Shown here: one piece after another, positions 20,961-34,325 of the stretch
How positions within the stretch are numbered: the stretch's first letter is position 1
Layout of the letters: the number at the start of each line of letters is the position of its first letter
Source: Solanum dulcamara
Taxonomy: Eukaryota; Streptophyta; Magnoliopsida; Solanales; Solanaceae
Assembly: GCF_947179165.1 (NCBI RefSeq)
Contig: NC_077242.1
Coordinates: forward strand, 868,001 to 932,000
Direction: 5' to 3'
DNA: 64,000 nucleotides
Program-made: the position numbers and the translations under genes
The notes under the pieces: model-generated
Seen by the model: the letters and a program-made list of their open reading frames with translations, nothing else
What the model was told of the DNA's origin: nothing
The model's database searches: none

Positions 20961-23900
20961 ATGTCAGACCTAGACAGGCAAATTGAGCAGCTCAAGAGAT
21001 GCGAGCCGCTAAAGGAATCTGAAGTTAAGGCTCTTTGTCTTAAGGCTATGGAAATCCTTGTTGAAGAAAGCAATGTGCAGAGAGTCGACGCACCTGTCAC
21101 TGTAAGTCGAATTAAAAATCCTACGTTGGAGTTGATATAGGAGAGACGAAGATAGATTTTGACTTGGTTCAGTATACTGAGCTAAAGTGTGAGTTTACTT
21201 GTCAAATGAGGGAATTGATGTATTTATTCTCTCAATTTTTTGGCTGGATTTAGTCTGGGTTAACTCTTAGTCCAATTAAAACCCTACGTGGTAGTGATAT
21301 AGGAGGGAGGAGCCGGGATTTTGACTTGCTTCAATATATTGTAACGTAAATTCTGAGCTGAAGTGTGAGTTTACTTGTCAAATGAGGGAATTGATGTATT
21401 TATTCTCTCAATTGTTTTGCGGGATTCAGTCTAGGTTAAGTGTTGGTGAGGTAGGGTTTTTGTCTGGCGGTGTTCCAGCTTTTTATAACTCAATTGCTAG
21501 TTAGAGTCATTATTTGTTTATACTGGATTTTAGCAATGCTGCAAACAATGAAGAAAAGTAGTTCGGACATTTGGTTGCTCTTTTTTCCCGATAAAGTAAG
21601 TGGTATTAGTAACAACATCAAGAAGATGCTAGAATTACATGATAAGATATGGCATTTGGATGCTCTTTCTTGATTTGATAGGTTTGAGGAATTGGAGTTT
21701 TTTGTATGAATTCTCCTTTGTTGTTCTGCTGGTTATGTTTGACCAGAAGTTGTATCCATGTAGGTTTAAGTGTTACTGTCTCAAATTTAGTTTGCAAGTG
21801 CCTAGAAAATCTGGATTAACTAATTGTTGATAAAATAACTGGCAAACACGAAAAAAATGGTGCTAGTTGCTCAAGATGAATGGTGTTTTGCGAGCCTAAA
21901 TGGCAGTATGAAGTTAAACATAATTAGAATTCTGACATAAGAATTATAAGATCCAAATGAACAAGGGGCATATACAAGTCTTCTTTACTCAAAAGATGCA
22001 TTTTTTCTTTTGTTTATATTCATTTTTTCCCTTTTCTTGTCTAAGATGCCTCTAAATTCATGCTTATGTGATGATTCTTACTGCTATCCTAAATCAGGCG
22101 ATCTTTAACTTATGGCATGGTAGGCTTGAGTTGAGGGATATAAAATGCGTCAGAGGTCCCTTTTGGGATGGACATGTTGTTTGGAGTTTTTGAAACTCAA
22201 AAATTAAGAGAATTAATGCAGATAAATATTAGAACATATCTAGATTAATTTATATGTCTAGGTTAATTGTATATAATATATTTGATTATTGTGTCATAAC
22301 TAGAGGAATCACGTTTATTAGGAAGGTACCTTAAAGTTTCAGTGGCAGAACTCTATATAAGGAGCTCTATTATATGTTGTTCAACACTCGGTTCAATAAG
22401 AATTTTACCTACCATTTTCTATTATCTCTATAGTAGAGATAATAACTTCTGCCTACCTCTCACTACACAGTTGGCTGAAGAATTCTCTGTGTAGTGTTAA
22501 TATTCCTGTCTATTTGTCGTTACTGTTTTGGCAGCACCGTACCTTCTTTCAGGTTACTGTTTGTTAATTTTTCTGTCTATTTGTCGTTACTGTTTTGACA
22601 GCGCCATACATTCTTTCAGGTTACTGTTTCATTGATGTCACATTGTTTTTGTATCTATCGTTGGTGTTTCCCTAGTCTACCTAATTATGAAATCAGGAGT
22701 TTGTGTCATTAAGATGAAGACAACTAAGAACACCTCATCCTTAAAAGGCCTTTTTTGGTGCACTCAGATGTGAAACAGAAAGTTTAATTCATTGGTGCAT
22801 CTGTAGCACGCGTCTCATGCATCATCAATTGTCTAGGATTGGTGACACTAGTCAGTTAAGCCTGCCTGTTCAGGGCTGATATTATTATTCCACGTCAGCT
22901 GAACTTGTCGAGCCAGTAGTTCATCTCCCCAAGTCAATGCTACAACATGTCACTGCCCAAGCAGTGCCATGTTATTATTGCCTACTTAGCACCGTGGGAT
23001 TGCAATGATATGATCCAATTGGTTGTATTTTGTTTTGTCAGCGATTTGATTAAGCTAGCTGAACGACATTTCATGTTTAACCATGACTCTTGTATTCATG
23101 ATGGCATCACGAGCCAGTTAATAAATTTCAGGAAAATGCGTATTCAATTTTACTTTTACCTTCACAATTTTGGTGACAATATTCAAATGAATGCTGTGGC
23201 AACAATAACTTTCTTGATGTATTTGACTTGGCTTTCCAGTCTTGATTTGCAAACACGAGTTGCTTCATCATTTTGTGATTTGAAGGTGAAAGTTAAGAGA
23301 ATTAGTTAGAATGTGTCCTGGGTCATTTTATATGTTTGGGTTAGTTGTGTAAATTATCATCTTTTGATAAATAAAGTAATTTTTATTAATAGGACCAAGA
23401 TGGTGTTAGCTTTACATAAATATATTACATGTTAATAGAATATTCTTAGTCTTTTCTTTAGCAATCTTGAAAATTACGAAGGTTTCGTTGTTTCATGTAG
23501 TCTAAACACTCCTTTCTTTGGGATGAAGTATAACTTAAACGTATCAATACAGTCATTTTATTAATTATTGTGCTTAGATGATCTTGAAAATTAAGAAAAT
23601 ATCACTCTTCCATGTGACCTTAACAACACTTTTTTTTTTCTTGGGAATCAAGTGTAGCCTAAGCTTGTCATGAGCTCTCACATTTTCTTTTTGGGAGTTG
23701 GAGGATTTTCATGAGAGGTTCTTGATGTGATACTATTCCACTTTTTGTTATCTAGCTGTTGAACCCAGAGAAAATTTAATGAGAATATATCTTATTCTGC
23801 CCAGTGAATGATTTATCTGGCAACAGTTTGTGATGTAGAAGTATTAGTCATTTCTCTTGTCATGAAACCAACTAGCGTGGGATTCCACAACTAGCTCTGA

Positions 23901-26900
23901 TTTGAGGCTTAGTTGTTATTGTTATTGCTACTTAATGGGGTCCATCCTGGGTTCTAGCTGAATATATTATACCACAAAGAAAGAAGCAAAATATGAGAGT
24001 AGAGAATTTACTCCGGATGACGAACAATCACCAGTAGATTGCATTGGAATTTGGATTGTGGAGTTTCTTGGGAGATATATTGAAATGTGTAATATGGACT
24101 TGTGAAATTGTAAAAGCTACATGAGGGAACGGATTACTCCTAAACTCTTATCCATCTAATTTGCTATTTGGCTTTATCATTTGCAGATGACATTCTTTAG
24201 TGCTATGTTTGATTTGTATTTTTTTATGTGAGTTCTACTTATCTACGTTCTGGTATTGCTTGAAATCTGGTTCAGCTATTATATCCTTGTGTGTGTAGAT
24301 ATGTGGTGATATCCATGGGCAATTTTATGACATGAAAGAGCTATTCAAAGTGGGAGGGGATTGTCCCAAGACAAATTACTTGTTTCTCGGAGATTTTGTT
24401 GATAGAGGATTTTACTCCGTCGAGACATTTCTTCTTCTACTAGCTCTTAAGGTACTTTATGTTTCTAGTTGCCATTTCCTGTGATATCAGGTACAGATAC
24501 ATATTCTTGCAAGTTTTATCTTATTGTTTAGACTTAAAAAATTGTTCTTGAACCCACATGCTACAGCATTTACTGTTGAGAGTTGGTTATATGGATATTT
24601 CTACTCCCTGCTGTTTTTTGTTTCCTTTGTAAAACAGATATTTTAAAACAAATAACATCTCAGGAAACTACCTCTGCATAGACTGTGTAATCTGAGGATA
24701 AGCATTTCAGCCAGTGTTTGCTTCATGTTTTTTTTTTCTTTTCTAATTTGTAATGGAATAGAAGTGGAATTTAGTTTTGATTGGAAACAAAATAGATGAA
24801 TTGGATTCATTTAAACTTTCATGTTGTACCGTGTACGGGGTAACTACATGTGCTTGCTTTTGTTGTACATCTTTGCCACATTGAGTCCCCTTGAATTCTT
24901 CATTACAAGGCAAACAAGCTATATAATGATATCGCCGTTGAATTTCCTTATCGGTAAGCAAAAAATATCTCAGTTGCTTTTTGAAGAAAAAATTTGATCG
25001 AACAGTTTGCTTCTTTATTGTAATAAGCAGAGTAGTAGACTTCAGTACCATCTGTGTCGTATGTTATTCATTTACCTATGCTTGTTGGTTCTGTGCATGC
25101 TTCCTCTATTTTTTCATCTTTGCCTTTTGTTGCTGATTTCTACTTGACTGTGCTTCGTCCTAAATTGATGTCACTTCGGAAAATAACTGGCTCGTCCATT
25201 TTTGTTAGAAATATCTTTGCTTCAATGTACTAATATTCTTTGTGCCTTCCCTTGTTGAGTTGCATGTAGTATACTCAGCATGTTCCCTTTTCCCTTTTAA
25301 TTAATGGGTGATGCATCATTATCCAAAAAAAGAAAATAATTGGTAATGCATAATCAGGTGAGATACCCAGATCGGATCACTCTTATCAGAGGTAACCATG
25401 AGAGCCGCCAGATCACACAGGTTGGTCATTCTTTTTTTCTACCAACAGCTTATAACTTATTTTATGATCTAATTTTCTCTTCAAAATTTCCAGGTATATG
25501 GATTCTATGATGAGTGCCTACGGAAGTACGGTTCAGTAAATGTTTGGAGATATTGCACAGATATATTTGACTATTTAAGGTTTGCTGCTTTATTCTAGTG
25601 ACGTCTGAAATTGGGGAACCAACCTGATATGTATGATGCATTTATATAAGATTCACTGCTTTCTAGTTTGACACAGAGCCTTTCTTCTCTACCATGGTTG
25701 CCTTGTCCACTTGCATGGCATACTTGAAAAATTTTGCTTTCAGGATCGGTAGTACTAAACTTCTATTACTTGTCTTGATCATAATGCAGCTTATCTGCTC
25801 TTATCGAGAATAAGATATTCTCTGTTCATGGTGGTCTCTCTCCAACAATATCTACATTAGACCAGGTTTGGAACTAGTCTCTGACTCTGTTGCTTGAACT
25901 TTTACATGTGGTGGAATGCATTGACATGATCATGTCTATCTCAGATTCGAACTATTGATCGGAAGCAAGAAGTTCCTCACGAGGGTGCCATGTGTGACCT
26001 ACTATGGTCAGATCCAGAGGACATTGTTGATGGATGGGGATTGAGTCCTCGTGGTGCAGGTTTCCTTTTTGGTGGCAGTGTCGTTACTTCATTTAACCAT
26101 ACAAATAACATAGACTACATATGCCGTGCACATCAGTTAGTAATGGAAGGATATAAATGGATGTTCAATAATCAGATAGTTACAGTCTGGTCTGCTCCGA
26201 ACTACTGTTACAGGTTAGTTAAGTCACAGGGTTAGTTTGCAATTTGTTCTTTCTTTTCTGTCATCTTCCTCTTTTCTTTTGTCAGAGGTATCTTTGTTTC
26301 AAGAATTTTTGGAATGAAATAAAATTGTATTCATCCCAATCATTGCAGATGTGGAAATGTTGCAGCAATTCTTGAGCTAGACGAGAATCTTAATAAGCAG
26401 TTCCGTGTGTTTGAAGCCGCTCCTCAGGTATGTACATATATTCCTGTTGGTGAATGAGGAATATGTTAATTTATAAATATGCTATTTTCACTCGCAATTG
26501 GTTAACAGAAATTCCACATCCCATCGTCCTATATATTTCTTTCATAGTGACATTTATTAACATAACAAAATGCAGTGCACGGAGAAGTGGCAAGGTACAG
26601 GGCATAGAAATACTGGAATTGTCCAAATAGAATCTGCCTATTAGGAAATTGGAACTATTGGAAGAGCACAGAAAACCTCATGACACACTGTCCCAACCAG
26701 GCTGTCCAACAAATGTGCCCTCCCCCCCTCCCTCCCTTCATGGAAGGACTTTTTTAACCCTCTAAGAATACCTTCTGAATAGCACGTCACTGAAAATGTT
26801 TACATTGAACCCACTCTTGTTATTAATGAAAGTTCAAATTTATTAGTGGGGAGGTGATTAGACTGGACATGACACACGTGCATCTTATCGAGGACATGAC

Positions 26901-28026
26901 CCTAGATAGAAGGATATGGAGGTCAGGTATTAGGGTAGAAGGTTACTAGGTAGTTCAGTATTGTCTAGTTTCCGTTATCACTAGTTTTTTTATTACTCTC
27001 CTACAATCTCAGTCTTCGATTTTATTATTACTTGTTGTTTCCTTTGCTTTGGTTATGGTATTATTTGCTGTTGCTATTCCTTCCCCCATTATTTTTGACA
27101 TGGCTTCTTCACTTCTGTTTTTCATACTGATTTTTGATATGCTTTATTTGCGCCAAGGTTCCATCGAAATCCTCTCTACCTTCATAAGGTAGAGGTAAGG
27201 CTGCGTACAAACCACCCTCCCCAAACCTCACTTGTGGGATTACACTAGCTATATTGTTGTTGTCGTTGGTATCCCTGGAAAAGAGGTCAGCCTTAAGTTC
27301 TAGTTTAGACCATCAAAAACCTGGCTTTTGTTAAAGTTGAGTCAGTTTGTTATCTATGAGAAACTTTATATCACAAAAAATGAAAAACTTCATTTCCTGT
27401 TTGATACCCATGTCACTGAACGCACTTAAGTGTAGTCAGTTAATATGGGATACCGGGATTGCATTACTCAAAACCTTAAATAAGAAATAGCTACTTCCAG
27501 AGTTATGATGCACCCACCTTAAGCACCTTTGACCGAATATCAATCCGAGCCTTTTCGAAAATCTCTGCAAGAACAATCATTTCAACTTCTTCAAAATTCT
27601 ACCAAGTACATCATCAAAAAAAGATTCAACCAAGTACATGTGTGCTGGCTTTGCAGAAAATTATCTCTGGCAAGATCTGTAGTTGTGCTTGTGCATCTAA
27701 CCTATAACCAAAGGAAAAGGGCCTATTTATATGAAGTTATAGATAGAGAATGAAGTTATGGTCTCTCTCTTTCTTATCAAAATAAATATGAAGTTATGAT
27801 CTGGTGATAGGCATGGAGAAAAATATATGTTGTTCTTTACCTTTTAACTTATCAACATATTCATTGTTCTTTACCAGTATGGTCTGAGACAGGCATACAG
27901 TTACTTGTATACTAGGATGCCCGTGTGAGACTCTTCCGCGCAATTTTACATTTGTATAATTTTGGTGAAATGCAGGAATCAAGAGGAGCACCTGCTAAAA
28001 AGCCTCCACCAGATTACTTCCTGTAG
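20961..28026 (+). CDS. PPX: Serine/threonine protein phosphatase 4 catalytic subunit (PPX)
   Basis: Eight exons: 20961-21101, 24299-24451, 25358-25420, 25494-25579, 25790-25865, 25945-26213, 26349-26427, 27976-28026, giving exactly 305 aa, the usual plant PP4c length. It is a metal-dependent phosphatase of the PP2A-like branch, nuclear and cytosolic, that works with PP4R2/R3-type subunits. Catalytic motifs: GDIHG (50-54), GDFVDRG (78-84), RGNHE (109-113), then FSVHGGLSP and [11 protein letters not shown]. The N-terminus ([19 protein letters not shown]) and the end PDYFL mark PP4 rather than PP2A or PP6; the terminal Leu is the expected carboxymethylation site. Residue 85 is Phe where many homologues have Tyr (DRGFYS). 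Intron 1 (3.2 kb) has tandem duplications, and intron 7 holds an RTE LINE 3' end in the sense direction. All introns are GT-AG. Confidence 0.97.
21111..21437 (+). repeat. Tandem duplication (2 x about 163 bp) at the start of PP4 intron 1
   Basis: Units starting at 21111 and 21274 share 'aatcctacg/accctacg', GATATAGGAG, and an identical long stretch that includes GTGAGTTTACTTGTCAAATG and GGGAATTGATGTATTTATTC. The first unit begins only 9 bases after the exon 1 donor site. Confidence 0.8.
22160..22470. repeat. Possible solo-LTR-like segment in PP4 intron 1
   Basis: AT-rich stretch with a TATA-like TATATAAGG (about 22355) followed by AACACTCGGTTCAATAAGAA, an arrangement seen in copia-type LTRs. 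I cannot fix TG...CA ends or a 5-bp duplication, so this is tentative. Confidence 0.3.
22505..22630 (+). repeat. Short tandem duplication (2 x about 67 bp) in PP4 intron 1
   Basis: CTGTCTATTTGTCGTTACTG occurs at about 22506 and 22573, each followed by TTTTG(G/A)CAGC(A/G)CC and TTCTTTCAGGTTACTGTTT. Confidence 0.8.
26846..27269 (+). mobile_element. 5'-truncated RTE LINE: last codons, 3'UTR and TTG tail (PP4 intron 7)
   Basis: At 26870-26950 the plus strand reads the typical end of the Solanaceae RTE LINE ORF ([20 protein letters not shown], then a stop shortly after). A pyrimidine-rich 3'UTR follows, then the conserved terminus (gccaaggttccatcgaaatcctctctacc, ggtagaggtaaggctgcgtac) and TTGTTGTTG-type tail at about 27253-27269. 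Only the last few hundred bases of the element are present, as is usual for LINE insertions. Confidence 0.75.
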
Positions 28027-29563
28027 TAGGACATAAAGGATTCAATTTTTGCCATCAATAGACTCATATTGTCGACAATATGGTTGTGTAGAGCAGATGC
28101 AGGAGATGCTCTGACATGATTCATTTTGGTAGAAAGGCTTCTTGGTTTACAGAAAGAATCGTACCATTGTTGGGGTTTCTAAGATTCCTGAGGATCTGAA
28201 TGCATGTTGCCTGCCCTTTTGAAATCCCATTTTATTTTTCCTTGTAATGGCGGTGTGTGTAATAGAATGGGACATTGAAGTGAAAGTTGCAATTATGAGG
28301 CAGCTTCACTCTCCTGTAAAGGAGTTGTGTACGACTCAAGCCGAGGATCCTATTTTGAGCATCTTGTTACATCTGCATTTTGGTAAATCAGTAAATGTTT
28401 CTTGGTCCCATGTTTTGCATTAAATGCAATTCAGGCTGTGTTGCATAAAAAACGTGCACATTTTGTATGGTTAATGTTGTTCAATTTGGTGTGAACTGTT
28501 AGTAGGGGTAAGTGCTTTTACCATGTTCCAGTTCAAGAAGCTTTTGGTTCAAAGATGAATCTTTTTTAGGCTTTATCTTTGTGCACCATTAGAGTATAGT
28601 TAGACAACAAATCAAGAATGCTATTCTTAGAAAATGAAACAGAGATAACAGACTGAAAAGAAGTCGTACACGTAGCCATTAATACACAAGAATTTTGTCG
28701 ATTACTGTCCTAAAATTGGGAGAAAGTATGAAACACATGATTAACCTTAACTTACGGTTATGAAGTCGAAAACAAACATTTCTTAAAGAACTGCTGAGGA
28801 GCTTAATTGGACCTTTATGGCTAAAGCGAGTTGAACTTCTCTGCAACTTGACCTATAATAATACATAGTACAATTTTATTTTTTATACTCTGAATATCGA
28901 GTGAGAAATGAGAAAAAGAAGATAATTTCACAGTTCAAATTTCACCAGTTTTTAAAGTAAAAATCCAGTAGCAGTATCATGGAAGTTCACAACTTCCTGT
29001 ATATGTGAAATTCACACGTAAAAGTTTCCAAAAAGAGCCAATGAAGAATAGGTTCAAATGTTTGGTTATATTTCTAACCACCAATTCTAAATCTGGCTAT
29101 AATCTTTTACAAGTTATTACGTGACTTATCCACTAAAGAATATATTACACTTATTAGCAATATGCCAAGACAAATCTTGCAAAATTCTACGAAAAAAATA
29201 AAAATATCACTCATAATTTTCTTTAATCGTGTATTTGAGCTAGCTTTTTCCGTACTAATTTCACAAATACATATCGATCTTTCATCATTAAAATGTTAAA
29301 TCTAATAAAACATCACATTCTCAATCACTTGATGGACTACTAAACTAAGCCGCACAGTTAAATAAACAGAATTATTGTAAGTGTCAACCATTTCTGTTGC
29401 TTTCAATATTCAAAACCCAAATGTAATAATCTCTTCTTTGACATGCCAAAACATTTCTTCAAATCAAAGCTCACTATCTAATCTTGAACTTCACCCATCT
29501 CAAAATCATCAATAAAATCCAAAAAAATTCTCAATCTACTGAGTCTGCCCTTCAAGAATTTCC
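28027..29563. other. Spacer between PP4 and the BPI-like gene
   Basis: First 400 bases look like PP4 3'UTR (non-coding, moderately GC). The rest is AT-rich, holds the promoter of the next gene, and shows no repeat or gene that I can name. Confidence 0.5.
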
Positions 29564-32500
29564 ATGGCAGGCTCAATTTTCTTCTCCATTTTTCTATCTT
29601 TACTCATCTTTTCAAGTATCCATGTTGAATCCAATGAAGAAGGGTACATATCATTGGATATATCAAATAAGGGTCTTGATTTTGTGAAGGAATTTCTAGT
29701 AGAAATGGCGGAAACTTCATTAGTTCCGCTTGACCTACCTAAAATTAAGAAATCAAAGCATATTCCTATTATTGGTACAGTTCATATGGTTCTTTCGAAT
29801 ATTACTATCAATAATATTCATGTAATTTCTTCGACTGTTAAAGCTGGTGATACGGGTATAGTTATTAGTGTTTCTGGTGCTTATGCGAATATGACCATGA
29901 ATTGGGAATATTCATATACGAGTTGGTTGCTTCCTATTCCTATTGAAGATAATGGAGAAGCTTCCATTCAGGTAAAATCTCGAAATTTGATGTGAAATTC
30001 TTGCTATAATTAGCTCAAAATAGATGAAAAATGATGTCTTTATGGTCGTATATGAACATCCATCGCATCCAATGGTATGGCTTAGTGGTCAATGAAGTGT
30101 GTAGAGCACTGTGAGGTCTCAGAGACAAAACATTAGATGATTTCTTCTTATTTGTTCTAGTAGTCTTGCTGTATAGAGTAGTGAACATAGTTACTGTGGT
30201 ACCTATTGCTGGTGGTAGGTGATAGGTATTTGATAGATGTTTGCAAGCTAAGCCCGGACACCACGGGTATAAAAAAAAGAAGCTAAATATGAACATCGAT
30301 TCTTTGTGAAAATTTAGGGAGCTTCTATTGTAAATGGTTGACAAGTTCAGTAACTTTAGAAGTTAGTCAACTAAACAAGAGCTCAACTTAAGTACTTTAT
30401 GTGCAAAAAACACTTAGGTGATATTTTCCCATATGCACAAGCCTTGGTGGACAAAGTTTCCCGGTAACTCTGAGGTAGCAGGTACCCGTGGAACTAGTCG
30501 AGGTGTACAAGCTCAAAAATAAATCTTACATATTTTATGTGTTTGTGTGTGGCACAAATAAGTATCTGATTACTTTGGAGCTGCAAGAAAATAGACTTCT
30601 ACAGAGGCCAAAACTTGAAGCAATTCTATCTTGTTTGTATTAGGCAAATGAGGAGCACAACCACAGATGGTGCCTGCTGTGCAAACTTTTGTGACTGTAG
30701 AGCAGTTAACTATTTGAATTCTCAATATCCATTTCACTTCATTGGGATCAATTTTTTCAAGTACTCAATAATTTGTTTTTTAAGACAAACTAAGGATTCT
30801 TTAACACTGAAGGTTATCTATGATTTCTACTAACATACAAATCTTTATTCAACTAAAAAGACTCCTCGGAAACACCAACCTTAACGTAAGTGTAGCAACA
30901 CGACTAATCATTAATTTGGACTTGTTAGTATTGCGTATGTGAGTCTTTTGTGAAGCTTTAATGATGTCCATTTCTTAAAATATCCTATACGCATAGGCGG
31001 GGGAACTAACTTCCCGCCTGTTGTAATTTCAAGGTTGCGATGTCTAGTTTTCCTTTATATCATCGTTGTTAAATATGATAGTCTGGTATATTTGTTCACA
31101 CTTTTTGTTTGTCATTTATAGTTGTCTACTTTCTTCATTATTCAATGCTTGTGAATGCTATAGAAAATATATAAATGTTTCTTTTCCTAAAGGTGGAAGG
31201 TATGGACGTTGGAATTTCTTTCAATCTGACGAATCTCCAAGGATCTCTTATGCTCTCTCCCCTGGACTGTGGATGTTCAGTGAAAGATATATTTATAAAG
31301 TTGGATGGTGGAGCATCCTGGCTATATCAAGGGTACCATTTTCAAATATCTTTTCTATTTGAAGAACTATTTCTCAAGTCTCACACACTCTCAACACACA
31401 CCCACCCACCCAAAGAAATGGTAGATATTTTGATGTCTGATGTGCCATGGGCAATGCATTAAAAAGATATTATTGAATCTCAGTAACTGGAATTTGCATC
31501 AGTTCTTTTTGCAAGCATGTGACAAAAACTTACTAAGATACTCCCCTGATTAAAAAAAAAAGTAAGATACATCAAAATTTTTATTTTGTAAGGCATTAGG
31601 TTGCATTAGAACATTGCTTGTTTGAGACTCTTCATATCTCTCTCTGAAAATTCCTTCCCGAAAGAATATTATTTTCTGAGTTATACACGTGCGGCATGTG
31701 AATATGCTTTCGAGAGGTAAAGTTTCTTCATTTATCCCGTGCAGTAAGTTTGCTTCCTCGATGGCTTTTACTAGCATCATTATGATTTCCCTCTTTTACT
31801 TTCAGGTTAATTGATGCTTTTGAAGGTAGATTATCTTCTGCCGTAGAAAACGCTATTTCAAAGAAATTGAGAGAAGGAATTGTGAAGCTTGATTCTTTAT
31901 TGCAGTCCCTACCAAAGGAAATTCCAATAAGAAATATTGCTGCTTTAAATGTCACCTTTGTTGGTGACCCACAATTTCGAGACTCGTCTCTTGTTCTTTC
32001 AATTAATGGGTTAATTAGTGCCAAGAAAGTACACGCAGCACCTCCTTACCATCATTTATTTGCGTCTCTAGAACACTTACTAGCGTCAATTCCTTTGAAG
32101 GATCCGGCAAGCATGGTTACTATTTCCTTGCATGAAAAAGTTTTAGTGTCTGCATCATCTGTTTACTATGATGTAAGTCCTTCAGCTATTCTTTCCAAGT
32201 GAATCAATGCATAACTAGAAGAATGTTGATTATTTTTCTAGCAGCTATCCATTGACCATTACAATAATACATGCATTTTTCCATGTCTGAATTTGATCAT
32301 TTAACATGCCTTGTTCTAATATTTTCTATGAAAATTAGTTAACAGATGTACTCAATGTTAAGTGCCCCTTCAAATTTGACTTGTGCAAGTTTCATTTTGG
32401 TGTATTATATGGCACGACTTGTATCTAATAGATGCTATCTGTTCAGGCCAATAAAATGCGCTGGATTGTTGACAAAGTCCCCGAACAATCCTTGTTAAAC

Positions 32501-34199
32501 ACAGCTGGATGGAGGTTCATTATCCCACAACTTTACAGGCGATATCCAAATGATGACATGAATTTGAATATTTCCCTTTTTTCTCCACCTCATATGAAAA
32601 TTAAAGAACATCAGATTGATCTGACGGTTCACGCAGATATCATTATTAATGTTTTGAATTCAGGTGAAGTGACACCAGTTGCATGCTTTTCAACGGTAAG
32701 CTTCGTAAAAGGATCAAATCTAGCCTATTATTACCCATTTCCTTGCAGTTATTAGCGTTTTGCCATTCATTATCACTCTTTCTGGAAGTGGATATCACTC
32801 TGATGAAACCTCTTTTAAGTGGACGAAGAGACTTTTCAGTTGAAATTGAAAGTAAACTGAGGTTAATTAAGAAATGCAAACTTCTTAGCTTTATATTTGT
32901 CACAGGGACGTGTTTATATCAAAGTTATATTCCCATTTATTGTGTCTCAACTCTTTATCAATTAAATTCATTAGGATCTATCTTTGTCCTTTGAAACCCT
33001 TGGCATGAAAATTATCCAGCGTTTGATATTTTGTATTGGCTTGTATGAGAACGCGCAATACATATCTGAAACCTAGTTTTCATCCCGTTTTGTATCTTAA
33101 TTATTAGTGGAACAAGGCATATTCAACAGAAGAAAACTTGTCATGGGACAGCTGTAAGAGGCAAAAAGTAAAAAGTTTGCGTTGCTACCTATAAAGAATT
33201 GGATTAGTATTTCATCCATTCTTGGAGATGCTGAAAACATTTGTTTTCAACAGTATTTAAAATGTTTTGTGAAGGAATTTAAAATCACTTGAATCATGGT
33301 TCTGTCAAAGCCTTACACATGAGTTTTCACCCTCTTGATTGCAGGCAGTCAGTGGTTCAGCTTATCCATGGATTTCCAACAATAATCTTGGAGGAAGTAT
33401 TGGATTAGATGAATTGTCTCTTTCTTTGAAATGGAGTAAAATTGGCAATTTGCATGTGAATCTAGTCCGGGTATATCTTCAGTTCACTGTGTTCTATTTT
33501 CCAGTTCATTATGTTTTCAACTAACAATGCAACCCTGATGCACTTAAACTCTTCATTTCAGAGAGTTGCCGGTACTTTTTTTGAGTCATGATTCATTTGA
33601 AAGCGTTTTAGTCTCATAGTACTGAGATAGAAAAACATTTAACAAATTGTCATTTACGCTCATCGGCAGTGTATCATTGATGTTACCACTATCTTGCTTG
33701 CTTATTGCTGTAACGCCTTGTCTTTTTATATGTATTCTTGACATATATTGACCTCAAACATCACAAGTAGTACTATATGTGCTGCTTAAGACATTGCATC
33801 AATTGGACCTCTTTATTATGCTTTTTATATATTCATTTGTTTACCTCAAAGAGCTGCTAGGCTTCAAATGAACGATTAGCTGCATAGGCTTTCTAATTGT
33901 ATCAGCATTAGCATGATAAATATCATTTAGAGATTGTTTTACCATTTTTATTCTGACAACAAAACACAGTTCCTTTCTCTAGCTGATGATAAAACTGACC
34001 CGAACCCTAAAAACTCTTGCAGGTACTGATGTCAACTGCACTGAGGACCGTGATCGTGCCATACATAAATTTAAAACTCAGTAGAGGATATCTGCTGCCC
34101 ACATTTCACGGCTACATCCTTCAAAATGCTAATATCCTGTGCAGTGACTCGTGGATTAAGATTTCCAGTGATGTTGCATCTGTCAAACAATTAAGTTAG
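29564..34199 (+). CDS. BPI/LBP-family lipid-binding protein (plant LBR-like)
   Basis: Six exons: 29564-29971, 31193-31332, 31806-32172, 32447-32695, 33345-33470, 34023-34199, giving 488 aa. The first about 23 residues form a signal peptide (hydrophobic core FFSIFLSLLIFSSI), so the protein is secreted or enters the endomembrane system. The first half is BPI-N-like (GYISLDISNKGLDFVKEFLV, then GSLMLSPLDCGCSVKDIFIK with the Cys pair). The second half is the BPI-C-like barrel (LNISLFSPP, NNNLGGSIGLDELSLSLKWS, and a C-terminal PYINLKLSRGYLLP). Animal BPI/LBP bind lipopolysaccharide. Arabidopsis LBR proteins of this family also bind LPS and affect defence gene expression. The ligand here is inferred from family only. 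A hAT MITE lies 24 bases after the stop, so probably within the 3'UTR. All junctions are GT-AG and in phase. Confidence 0.92.
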
Positions 34200-34222
34200 T
34201 TCCTACATCATATGGTTGTGAG

Positions 34223-34325
34223 CTATGTTGCTTGGACCCTCTAAAATGCCGCTACACCCGTGTTGAACCCTCCAAAAGCTCCGACACACACCCGGCAGTA
34301 TGTTTGAAGAGTTCGAACAATATAG
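34223..34325. mobile_element. hAT-type MITE with perfect 8-bp TSD just after the BPI-like stop codon
   Basis: 103-bp element beginning CTATGTTGCTTGGACCCTC and ending GAGTTCGAACAATATAG (inverted), with perfect flanking repeats GTTGTGAG at 34215-34222 and 34326-34333. Same family as 10210-10330. Its position implies that it is transcribed as part of the 3'UTR. Confidence 0.87.

Noticed and set aside
22947..23309. 120-aa plus-strand frame in PP4 intron 1
   Set aside because: No family resemblance, lies wholly in an intron of a well-defined gene, and composition is that of intron DNA.
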